Shown here piece after piece: positions 1 through 5,860 of a DNA stretch of 5,860 nt. Both the position numbers and the translations under genes were made by a program. This DNA is from Candidatus Kuenenia stuttgartensis (GTDB lineage Bacteria; Planctomycetota; Planctomycetia; Isosphaerales; Isosphaeraceae). The stretch spans positions 1 through 5,860 of the forward strand of contig CAMBZY010000222.1 of the NCBI GenBank assembly GCA_945872325.1, written 5' to 3'. The notes below the pieces were generated by a model. The model saw only the letters and a list, made by a program, of their open reading frames with translations, did no database searches and was not told the origin of the DNA. Each line of letters starts with the position of its first letter. Within the stretch, counting starts at the first letter, position 1.

Positions 1-1764
1 ATGGATCGACAGGGGGCGTTCATTGCAGTCGAACTGGTACGACAATTCAACCGTGACGGAATCTTCCGACTTGGAAATGCTTGTCAGGCGATATTCAGAA
101 GTGGGCCAGGGGGCCAGTTCCCGCTCTGTGCCGGCTGTCCAGTCGCTGGGGGTTGTGTTTGAGGGCCAGAGATGATCGACCAGTCCTTTTCGTGGGTGAC
201 GGTCATAAATCAGGAGTCGGTCGAGCCCTTCCTGCTTGAGTGTGATCCGATCGTGGAGGTTCGAAGGGCCTTCAGGAGACTCGGTTTCCTCCTTCGATTG
301 TTGGGCTGTTTTGGCCACAGCATGATGATAAGGCTCCAGGCGACGATTGAGGGTGGCCAGAATATTGGTGGACGTACGGCGATCATCAAGCTCATAAATC
401 TGGCCGCCCTGATCAGGATCAATCCATGCAATTAAGTGCCGGTTATCAAGCCGGATTTCAGGCTTTGTGTCGGCATCAAAATCGCTTTCGAGGCATCGGA
501 TATAGTCGCCGGAAGGGGCCAGAATCTGGTCGATGTGATTTTCCGCCAGAATTAGGTGGCGATAAATTGCATTTCGCAGGTGAGGCATATAAAGACCTCC
601 AAATGCGCCGTGCCAGTAAGGGCAATTGCATTGCGAACGATAAAGGTCGGTTGTCGCGGCTTTTAATGCCATTTTCTGGGCAGTTGTCGGGCGACTGGAA
701 TGAAATGCATTTTCGATACGTGCGATGGTTTGGGAAACGCTGCGCATGTGGGATGCCATTTCAGCGGCTTCCGGATATTTCACGAGAAAGTTTCGCCAAT
801 ATCCGCCAGGGGCGAAAAAGCTTTGAATCGGTTTGGCAAATTCGGCATCGGCGAGCTCGAGATTTTTCTGGCCGGTTTTGTAGATTTCCAGGCGGTCGGG
901 GGGCAGCACCCATTCCGTCATTTCGCGATAACTGGCGGGTGGGAGATAAATTCGGCCCAGGGGCGGGAGCTCGTCGATAATCTGGCTGAAAGTGTTGGTC
1001 TGGATCTTCTCCTGGTTCGCTTCCAGCATCGTCAAAAACCGGGCCAGCCATTTTTTCTCATAAATCAATTCATAGGTGCCGGGCCAGCCTCCGAATTTTT
1101 CTCCATCGTCGGCAGTGATGGCCAGAGGGGCTGGAGTGCCGGAATCGGCGAGTTCCAGCAGGTGTTCGATGGTTTTTTCGGGCTCCTGCCAGGGAACCAG
1201 ATAGCGAAGCGGTTCGGAGTTCGGCATGAGACGCAGCAGGTGGCCTTGATCTTCGGTCAGGAAGTATCCGCCGAGCTTGTCGGGGTCGATTCCGGCCCTG
1301 TGGAAGTGATAATCGTCGAGCACGGTATATTCCATACCAGCGCGGGCCAGAGACTCGACCAGATCCTGCTCCCAGACACGTTCTGCAAGCCACATCCCGC
1401 GAGGGGCTTTACCAAAACGTTTGGTGATGATTTCATTAAAGTGGCGGATTTGACCAATGCGGTCACGGCGAGGAATCATGGGAAGAATCGGTTCGGCCCA
1501 GGCTCCTCCCAGAAGTTCAAGCTGTTTCCTGTCAATGAGTTCCGCCAATTTGTTGAAATAAAACGGCCGATTGGTTTCAAGCCATTCCCATAACGGGCCT
1601 GAGATATGGAGGTTGAATTTAATGGATGGAAATTCTGAGAAAGTTTCGATGAGTGGCTGATAGGCCGTCTCAAAATTCTGGGCAAAAACGCCATCGAAAT
1701 TGCCGACCGGCTGATGGCAATGGAAACCGAGGACGAGCCGCGCGGCTGGCGAGTGAACAGACAT
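1..1764 (-). CDS. GH57 alpha-amylase/4-alpha-glucanotransferase, 3' end outside window
   Basis: This open frame starts at the ATG at 1764 and runs for 588 codons off the left edge without a stop. GH57 enzymes of this type cleave and transfer alpha-1,4-glucan chains by a retaining mechanism; a role in cytoplasmic glycogen or maltodextrin turnover is inferred. The conserved GH57 regions appear in order: HCHQPVGNF (residues 15-23), GGAWAEPI (86-93), WLAERVW with the expected nucleophile E128 (125-131), and ADDGEKFGGWP (218-228), where D219 or D220 would be the acid/base. GGYWRNFLVKYPE (320-332) and CNCPYWHGAFGGLYMPHLRN (379-398) fit the DUF1925 middle domain. A DUF1926-like C-terminal domain starts near 435 and is cut. 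A hydrophilic linker lies at about 485-505. Known relatives, such as the Thermococcus litoralis enzyme, are about 650-720 residues, so roughly 70-130 residues are missing. No signal peptide is seen. No other ATG, GTG or TTG start lies between this ATG and the upstream in-frame stop. The Shine-Dalgarno is weak (AGAAGA). Whether it is an amylase or a transferase cannot be decided from sequence. Confidence 0.93.
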   Translation of the reverse strand, partial: MSVHSPAARLVLGFHCHQPVGNFDGVFAQNFETAYQPLIETFSEFPSIKFNLHISGPLWEWLETNRPFYFNKLAELIDRKQLELLGGAWAEPILPMIPRRDRIGQIRHFNEIITKRFGKAPRGMWLAERVWEQDLVESLARAGMEYTVLDDYHFHRAGIDPDKLGGYFLTEDQGHLLRLMPNSEPLRYLVPWQEPEKTIEHLLELADSGTPAPLAITADDGEKFGGWPGTYELIYEKKWLARFLTMLEANQEKIQTNTFSQIIDELPPLGRIYLPPASYREMTEWVLPPDRLEIYKTGQKNLELADAEFAKPIQSFFAPGGYWRNFLVKYPEAAEMASHMRSVSQTIARIENAFHSSRPTTAQKMALKAATTDLYRSQCNCPYWHGAFGGLYMPHLRNAIYRHLILAENHIDQILAPSGDYIRCLESDFDADTKPEIRLDNRHLIAWIDPDQGGQIYELDDRRTSTNILATLNRRLEPYHHAVAKTAQQSKEETESPEGPSNLHDRITLKQEGLDRLLIYDRHPRKGLVDHLWPSNTTPSDWTAGTERELAPWPTSEYRLTSISKSEDSVTVELSYQFDCNERPLSIH

Positions 1765-1858
1765 GAAAAGAAGTCTTCTAATGTGGGGGTTTAAAGTGGG
1801 AGTAAACCCGCAATTGTCAGTGGATCAGGAAAGCCGGCGTCGTTTCCCCTAATGAGAA

Positions 1859-1888
1859 ATTCTACCGGAATCACATGGTATATGACAA
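1859..1888 (-). promoter_or_regulatory. Candidate sigma70-type promoter for the GH57 gene
   Basis: On the minus strand a -35-like TTGTCA (1883-1888) is followed after 18 bases by a -10-like TAGAAT (1859-1864). Each hexamer matches the bacterial consensus at five of six positions. It lies between the leuS terminator and the GH57 start, which would give a leader of roughly 85-90 bases. A weaker alternative nearer the gene is CTGACA with TTTAAA after a 19-base spacer. Planctomycete promoters are poorly characterised, so this rests on the general consensus only. Confidence 0.35.
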
Positions 1889-1959
1889 GTGTAATAGGTT
1901 GTGGTGAGCGAAAGTTCTCCAGATACGAGGGGGGGGTGGATTCGGTTTATGGAGCCATG

Positions 1960-1989
1960 AAAAAGCCCGAATTTTACATTCGGGCTTTT
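1960..1989 (-). terminator. Intrinsic terminator of leuS
   Basis: A perfect 11-bp inverted repeat (AAAAGCCCGAA at 1961-1971, TTCGGGCTTTT at 1979-1989) encloses a 7-base loop. Read on the minus strand, the GC-rich core is followed by five T residues (1964-1960). It begins 36 bases past the leuS stop codon. Read on the plus strand the T run is one base shorter and is followed by GAGGGG, so minus-strand termination is favoured. It uncouples leuS from the GH57 gene downstream. Confidence 0.88.
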
Positions 1990-2025
1990 GAGGGGATTTC
2001 ATGGATAGAAGCGAGAATAGCGGAT

Positions 2026-4857
2026 TCAGCCTACGACCAGATTACACAATTTGCCGGGCACTACGATGGCTTTGCGGATGGTTTTGCCTTCGATCAGGGC
2101 GGCGATTTTCGGGTCGGCCAGAGCAGCTTTTTTGACGGTCTCTTCGTCGGCATCCACAGGCAGAACGACGCGGCCACGGACTTTGCCGTTGATCTGGAGG
2201 ACCACTTCCACCTCGGTGTCCTTGAGCAGGGCGGGGTCGAAGGTCGGCCACGGTTCATAGGCCAGTGTGGTGGTATGGCCGAGCACTTCCCAAAGTTCTT
2301 CCGCCTGGTGGGGGGCCAATGGGGCCAGCAGGAGGACGAACGATTCGAGGGCTTGCTTCGGGCGCACGTCCTTGCTGGTCATGAAGTTCGTGAATTCCAT
2401 GAGCTTGGATATGGCGGTGTTGAAGCGGAGGGCGTCGAAGTCGTCGGTCACTCCGGAGATGGTTCTGGCGAGCGTTTTGGCGGTTTCGGCATCGAGCGGA
2501 ATATCCTGAACGCGTGGGTCAAGTTGGACGGATTCGGACATGTCGTCCACAATCAATCGCCAGACTCTGGCCAGGAATCGCGAAACGCCTTCCACGCCCT
2601 TCATGCTCCAGGGTTTGGTGGCTTCGAGAGGGCCCATGAACATTTCGTAGAGTCGGAGGCTGTCGGCGCCGTATTCCTCGACGACGATGTCGGGATTGAT
2701 CACGTTTCCGCGACTTTTGGACATCTTGTTGGCGCGGGCATCCACTTTGATGGAGTGGTCAGAGGCCAGCACAAAGCGGTCGCCCTGCTTCACGGCCTGC
2801 TCCGGTTCGAGCTTGATCTGGGCCAGATCCACCCGCTTGCCGGCTCTCATGGTGAAGTGGCTGTGTTCGTCCTGAACGGCTTCATCGACACCGACCCAGC
2901 CGCCTTCGGAATCCTGATAGACCGTATATTCAGTCTCGCCCAGGATCATGCCTTGATTGACCAGCCGGTGGAACGGTTCGGCGGTGTGAACCAGTCCGCG
3001 ATCGAACAGCACCTTGTGCCAGAATCGGCTATAGAGGAGGTGCAAGACGGCGTGTTCAGCACCACCGATATAGAGGTCAACCGGCATCCAGTATTGTTCC
3101 AGCTCGGTGCTGAACGGGGCGGAGTCGTTTTTCGGGTCCATATATCGGAGGTAGTACCAGCACGAGCCAGCCCATTGGGGCATGGTGTTGGTTTCCCTCT
3201 GAAATTTCTCGGAATAGAGAACCCATTCCGTGGCTTTTGAGAGCGGCGGTTCAGGGTTTCCGGAGGGCCGAAAATCTTCCATTTCAGGCAGGCTGATGGG
3301 CAGTTCGGCAACGTCCACAGCATGTGCGTGGCCATTTTCGTCGAGCAAAATCGGGAACGGTTCGCCCCAATAGCGCTGACGGCTAAAGAGCCAGTCGCGG
3401 AGCTTATAGTTAATGGTGAGCTTGGCCAGCCCTTTATCGGCCAGATAGGACTCGACAATCACCCGCTTGGCCTGATCTGTGGGGTAGCCGTTAAGGTTGA
3501 ACTCATTGTTGGCAGAATTCACGACCAGGCCGAGTTCGGTTTCAGCCTCTGGCAGTGGCTTGGAGTGATCCAGAAGATCTTGCGCCACCACGCGTTTGAT
3601 GGGCAGGTCGAAGACTTTGGCGAACTCGAAATCGCGATCGTCGTGGCCCGGTACGGCCATGATTGCGCCGGTGCCGTAACCGGAGAGGACGTAATCAGCG
3701 ATCCAGACAGGGATTGGCTCGAATGTGACAGGGTTCACGGCATATCCGCCGGTGAAGACACCGGTTTTTTTGCGAGTGGCGTCCTGACGCTCCATGTCAC
3801 TCTTGGCGGCCACTTCGGCTTGATAGGCTTTGACGGCCGAAAGCTGCTCAGGCGATGTCAGGCTTGCGACCAGCGGATGTTCAGGCGCCATAACCATATA
3901 GGTGGCGCCAAAGAGGGTATCCGGACGGGTGGTGAAGACACGGATACAGTCGGTTTCAGGCGTATCCGGGAACGACTTCACGCTGCGCTGGCGGGCCCAG
4001 TCGTGGAACGTTTTGGGGTCGCCGAGGTAGAAATCGACTTCAGCGCCTTCGCTCCGGCCGATCCAGTTGCGCTGCATGTCCTTGATGGCTTTGGGCCAGT
4101 CGACCAGCTCGAGATCGTCGATCAGATGCTCGCCATAGGCGGTGATCCGCAGCATCCACTGCTTCAGGGGCAATCGAACTACTGGATGGTTACCGACTTC
4201 GGACTTGCCTTCCTTGACTTCCTCGTTGGCCAGCACGGTTCCCAAAGCAGGGCACCAGTTGACAGGCACTTCAGCACGATAGGCGAGCCGATGGGCATCG
4301 CGATAAGCGGCTGGATCAGTGCAATCGGAGGGGATGGGCAGTTCGCTGATGGGGCGACCTTTGCCGACCCGTTTACGACCTTCGGCATCGGCCCAGACGC
4401 ATTCAGGGTCGTACCAGGTGTCATAAATTTTGAGGAAGATCCACTGAGTCCAGCGATAATAGTGTGGATCGGTGGTATCAACTTCACGGTCCCAGTCGTA
4501 GGAGAAGCCGAGGGACTTGATCTGGCGGCGAAAATTATTGATGTTCTGCTGGGTGGTGTCGCGTGGGTGGGTGCCGGTCTTGATGGCATATTGTTCGGCA
4601 GGCAGTCCGAAGGCGTCCCAGCCCATGGGGTGGAGGACATTATGGCCGAGCATGCGGCGATATCGGCAGAGGATGTCCGTAGCGGTATAGCCTTCAGGGT
4701 GGCCCACATGGAGACCTGCGCCCGAAGGGTAGGGGAACATGTCGAGGGCGTAGAACTTCGGTTTGTCGGGAACGAAGTCGAGTGTACGGAAGGTTTTATG
4801 GTCGTCCCAATAACGCTGCCATTTCTTTTCGATACGGGAAAAGTGATAAGCGGGCAT
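2026..4857 (-). CDS. leuS: Leucyl-tRNA synthetase (LeuRS)
   Basis: This complete 943-residue class Ia synthetase charges tRNA-Leu with leucine in the cytoplasm, using ATP. The N-terminus (MPAYHFSRIEKKWQRYW) is typical. The HIGH motif appears as HVGH (50-53) and the KMSKS loop is intact (711-715). The CP1 editing domain (about 225-425) has the Thr-rich TTRPDTLFGAT (309-319) and GTGAIMAVPGHDDRDFEFA (395-413), which includes the aspartates D406 and D409 expected in the hydrolytic site that removes mischarged amino acids. WLFSRQRYWGEPFPI (489-503) and the GSCWYYLRYMDP region (564-575) belong to the catalytic core. A leucine-specific insert occupies about 636-709, the anticodon-binding helical domain about 765-880, and the small C-terminal domain 882-943 (QINGKVRGRV). 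An extra segment of about 40 residues lies near 150-190. The start at 4857 is supported by the family N-terminus; a GAGG at 4871-4874 is 13 bases upstream, a long spacing. The gene ends in TGA and is followed by an intrinsic terminator. Confidence 0.99.
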   Translation of the reverse strand: MPAYHFSRIEKKWQRYWDDHKTFRTLDFVPDKPKFYALDMFPYPSGAGLHVGHPEGYTATDILCRYRRMLGHNVLHPMGWDAFGLPAEQYAIKTGTHPRDTTQQNINNFRRQIKSLGFSYDWDREVDTTDPHYYRWTQWIFLKIYDTWYDPECVWADAEGRKRVGKGRPISELPIPSDCTDPAAYRDAHRLAYRAEVPVNWCPALGTVLANEEVKEGKSEVGNHPVVRLPLKQWMLRITAYGEHLIDDLELVDWPKAIKDMQRNWIGRSEGAEVDFYLGDPKTFHDWARQRSVKSFPDTPETDCIRVFTTRPDTLFGATYMVMAPEHPLVASLTSPEQLSAVKAYQAEVAAKSDMERQDATRKKTGVFTGGYAVNPVTFEPIPVWIADYVLSGYGTGAIMAVPGHDDRDFEFAKVFDLPIKRVVAQDLLDHSKPLPEAETELGLVVNSANNEFNLNGYPTDQAKRVIVESYLADKGLAKLTINYKLRDWLFSRQRYWGEPFPILLDENGHAHAVDVAELPISLPEMEDFRPSGNPEPPLSKATEWVLYSEKFQRETNTMPQWAGSCWYYLRYMDPKNDSAPFSTELEQYWMPVDLYIGGAEHAVLHLLYSRFWHKVLFDRGLVHTAEPFHRLVNQGMILGETEYTVYQDSEGGWVGVDEAVQDEHSHFTMRAGKRVDLAQIKLEPEQAVKQGDRFVLASDHSIKVDARANKMSKSRGNVINPDIVVEEYGADSLRLYEMFMGPLEATKPWSMKGVEGVSRFLARVWRLIVDDMSESVQLDPRVQDIPLDAETAKTLARTISGVTDDFDALRFNTAISKLMEFTNFMTSKDVRPKQALESFVLLLAPLAPHQAEELWEVLGHTTTLAYEPWPTFDPALLKDTEVEVVLQINGKVRGRVVLPVDADEETVKKAALADPKIAALIEGKTIRKAIVVPGKLCNLVVG

Positions 4858-4902
4858 CTTCGATCAACGACCTCAACCATGGGGGCAACTTGCGATATCT
4901 TT

Positions 4903-4918
4903 CTCAGACGATTCTGAG
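4903..4918 (-). other. Small inverted repeat in the leuS leader
   Basis: CTCAGA (4903-4908) and TCTGAG (4913-4918) are perfect inverted repeats around a 4-base centre. In the leuS transcript they would form a 6-bp stem with a tetraloop about 45 bases before the start codon. No T run follows, so it is not a terminator. Its role, if any, is unknown. Confidence 0.45.
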
Positions 4919-4924
4919 TCCCTT

Positions 4925-4954
4925 AAGATAACCTTTCTGATTGAGAAACGCCAA
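4925..4954 (-). promoter_or_regulatory. leuS: Weak candidate promoter for leuS
   Basis: On the minus strand TTGGCG (4949-4954) and TATCTT (4925-4930) are separated by 18 bases. Each matches the sigma70 consensus at four of six positions, so this is tentative. It would place the transcript start near 4918, giving a leader of about 60 bases that opens with the small hairpin at 4903-4918. Confidence 0.25.
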
Positions 4955-5009
4955 TGTCCTGTAAGGGGCAGGATTCGTATTTGTCCATGGTGTGAAATGA
5001 TTCCAAACG

Positions 5010-5023
5010 CGCCAGGACTGGCG
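5010..5023. repeat. 14-bp dyad in the divergent region
   Basis: CGCCAG (5010-5015) and CTGGCG (5018-5023) form a perfect 6-bp inverted repeat around GA. The two-base centre favours a protein-binding dyad over an RNA hairpin. It lies about midway in the 412-base divergent gap, where one bound regulator could affect both genes. No regulator is identified. Confidence 0.4.
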
Positions 5024-5233
5024 GCTTGACCTGACGGTTTTTAGACCAGAGACTTTAGCTTTTCTTTCCAGAAAATAAAAAAATTATGGTTTAATCATGA
5101 TTTGCCTGGGTTGACGATTGGAGCCACTGCGGTTTTTCTGATTTGTCAGCACGCATCAAATCCATCGGTTAGATTTCAGTGCAGATACACCATAGAGTGC
5201 AGCATCGAGAGCTGATTATTGAATGACTCGGCG

Positions 5234-5251
5234 AATTGATGCGCATCTATT
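5234..5251. repeat. 18-bp imperfect dyad just upstream of the lipoprotein ribosome binding site
   Basis: AATTGATGC (5234-5242) and GCATCTATT (5243-5251) are complementary at eight of nine positions, with a perfect 10-bp core GATGCGCATC (5238-5247). The dyad ends six bases before the Shine-Dalgarno GAGG of the lipoprotein gene. Its position fits an operator for a dimeric regulator. With no loop bases it would form only a poor RNA hairpin. Confidence 0.45.
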
Positions 5252-5257
5252 GAAATT

Positions 5258-5261
5258 GAGG
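5258..5261 (+). promoter_or_regulatory. Ribosome binding site of the lipoprotein gene
   Basis: GAGG lies 8 bases before the ATG at 5270, a good Shine-Dalgarno spacing. It supports this start for a gene whose end is not visible. An in-frame TGA at 5237 excludes longer starts, since no ATG, GTG or TTG codon lies between it and 5270. Confidence 0.7.
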
Positions 5262-5269
5262 CACACACC

Positions 5270-5860
5270 ATGATTGACCGCGAAAACAGGCGTGTTTCAC
5301 GCTCTAAATCCATACGACAAAAGTCGCTGACCGTTCTTATGCTCTGTGCCGTAAACATTTCCGGCTGCAATAACGGTAAAATGAGGACTGTTCAAAGGCC
5401 CCGATTTATGGGTAACCCGTTTCGCCGACAGGCGATTGTGGTGAATCCCGGAATCGAAACGGTCCAGACACCTGGATCTGTCGTCGTTGAACAGCAGGGT
5501 GGAGTGACGGCTACGACGGAATCTGGCGAACCGCCGGTGACCACATTGCAGCCCCGACAGGGCAGCGGTGCCGTGACCAGTGTGGTTCCATCGTTCGACG
5601 ATGCCCAGCAACCGCTCGGTTCAGGGCCACGAACATCAATCGACTCCACGCGTCCTGGGGCTTCTCCCAGCGATGCCAAAAGTATTATGAACAGCCTTGC
5701 CCCGCCGGCTGAGGCTCCGCAAGTGATTATGGAGGCTCCTCCAATAGGTGCCGGATCATCTGGTAGGTCTGGATTATCGGCTCCGATTGATTCATCCACG
5801 AATCGGGCGGCTGGTGGCCAGACCAACGAAGAGCCACGGCTGGAAGCGATCGAGCCGCGT
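5270..5860 (+). CDS. Putative Pro/Ser/Gly-rich lipoprotein, 3' end outside window
   Basis: This frame stays open for 197 codons from the ATG at 5270 to the right edge. I do not recognise its family. The N-terminus is a lipoprotein signal: a basic segment (residues 1-18, seven Arg/Lys), a short hydrophobic core (about 19-30) and the lipobox ISGC with C33 as the expected lipidated cysteine, followed by NNGK. After a basic stretch (37-53) the visible part is poorly structured and rich in Pro, Gly, Ser, Thr, Ala and Gln, with no Cys beyond C33 and no further membrane segment. This looks like an extended linker that tethers a domain encoded past the window. By the signal it should be exported and membrane-anchored. 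It is divergent from leuS and has a good Shine-Dalgarno. A start at M24 would destroy the signal peptide. The lipobox call is fairly sure; function is unknown. Confidence 0.8.
   Translation, partial: MIDRENRRVSRSKSIRQKSLTVLMLCAVNISGCNNGKMRTVQRPRFMGNPFRRQAIVVNPGIETVQTPGSVVVEQQGGVTATTESGEPPVTTLQPRQGSGAVTSVVPSFDDAQQPLGSGPRTSIDSTRPGASPSDAKSIMNSLAPPAEAPQVIMEAPPIGAGSSGRSGLSAPIDSSTNRAAGGQTNEEPRLEAIEPR

Larger units (their letters stand above)
1765..2025. other. Intergenic region between leuS and the GH57 gene
   Basis: This 261-base gap holds the leuS terminator, a G8 run at 1929-1936 and a candidate minus-strand promoter, each described separately. An open frame on the plus strand begins at 1852 but runs through the terminator and then antisense to leuS, so it is not considered a gene. 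The terminator indicates that the GH57 gene is transcribed separately from leuS although both lie on the minus strand. Confidence 0.7.
4858..5269. promoter_or_regulatory. Divergent intergenic region between leuS and the lipoprotein gene
   Basis: This 412-base gap must hold promoters for both divergent genes. No RNA gene, T-box motif or supported small gene was seen. It contains an AT-rich stretch (about 5068-5103), three separate dyads (4903-4918, 5010-5023, 5234-5251), a 10-bp palindrome AATCATGATT (5093-5102) and a 7-bp direct repeat AGTGCAG (5178-5184 and 5196-5202). For the plus-strand gene, TTGAC-containing hexamers at 5026 and 5111 lack a good -10 partner, so no promoter is called there. 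Confidence 0.6.

Noticed and set aside
172..980. Short plus- and minus-strand open frames within the GH57 gene
   Set aside because: They overlap the GH57 coding frame fully, lack motifs and have no plausible start context.
700..1593. Plus-strand open frame of 297 codons opposite the GH57 gene
   Set aside because: The minus strand encodes all GH57 conserved regions without interruption, so this frame is a shadow.
1852..3240. Plus-strand open frame of 462 codons, mostly antisense to leuS
   Set aside because: It runs through the leuS terminator and opposite a fully conserved LeuRS sequence. Its protein has no recognisable motif and its composition reflects the complement of leuS codons.
4179..4880. 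Minus-strand frame starting at the ATG at 4880, upstream of the leuS start
   Set aside because: It is out of frame with LeuRS and encodes no recognised sequence. The family-typical LeuRS N-terminus starts at 4857.
3322..4917. Plus-strand open frame of 531 codons antisense to leuS
   Set aside because: It covers the most conserved part of LeuRS on the other strand and has no family motif. Long antisense frames are expected opposite a gene with this codon use.
4858..5100. T-box or leucine attenuator for leuS
   Set aside because: No T-box consensus, Leu-codon-rich leader peptide or terminator hairpin with a T run was found before the leuS start.
5026..5116. TTGACC (5026-5031) and TTGACG (5111-5116) as -35 boxes for the lipoprotein gene
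   Set aside because: Neither has a -10-like hexamer at 16-18 bases, so a promoter call would rest on one hexamer alone.
5297..5826. Minus-strand open frames opposite the lipoprotein gene
   Set aside because: The plus strand has a good Shine-Dalgarno, a lipoprotein signal and an unbroken frame; the antisense frames have no such support.
1..5860. Mobile elements, CRISPR arrays, tRNA or rRNA genes
   Set aside because: No transposase motif, long terminal repeat, regularly spaced repeat, cloverleaf or rRNA signature was seen on either strand.

Overview
The window holds three protein genes, two of them cut by the window edges, plus one clear intrinsic terminator and a 412-base divergent intergenic region. 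No RNA gene, mobile element, CRISPR array or prophage feature could be supported. The likely source is a planctomycete (Planctomycetota, Planctomycetaceae-like). This is inferred from three things: the LeuRS has an insert with a 'KGRPISELPIP'-type sequence that I recall from planctomycete LeuRS proteins; a DUF1925/DUF1926-type GH57 enzyme sits nearby; and composition is moderately GC-rich with weak Shine-Dalgarno signals. The assignment was not tested by any search.

Layout from left to right. Positions 1-1764 (minus strand) encode the first 588 residues of a GH57 enzyme of the alpha-amylase/4-alpha-glucanotransferase type; its C-terminus lies outside the window. Positions 1765-2025 carry the leuS terminator (1961-1989), a run of eight G (1929-1936) and a candidate promoter for the GH57 gene (1859-1888). 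Positions 2026-4857 (minus strand) encode a complete 943-residue leucyl-tRNA synthetase with all expected motifs. Positions 4858-5269 separate leuS from a gene on the plus strand and contain several short dyads. Positions 5270-5860 (plus strand) encode the first 197 residues of an unrecognised Pro/Gly/Ser/Thr-rich lipoprotein.

The genes do not form a pathway. LeuRS is a housekeeping translation enzyme, the GH57 protein acts on alpha-1,4-glucans (probably glycogen or maltodextrin turnover), and the lipoprotein is probably an envelope protein of unknown function. leuS and the GH57 gene share a strand but are separated by a strong terminator, so they are probably separate transcription units. 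leuS and the lipoprotein gene are divergent and must share regulatory space.

I found no convincing undescribed system. The best leads are the 18-bp dyad just before the lipoprotein ribosome binding site, the other dyads in the same divergent region, the LeuRS insert, and the lipoprotein itself.
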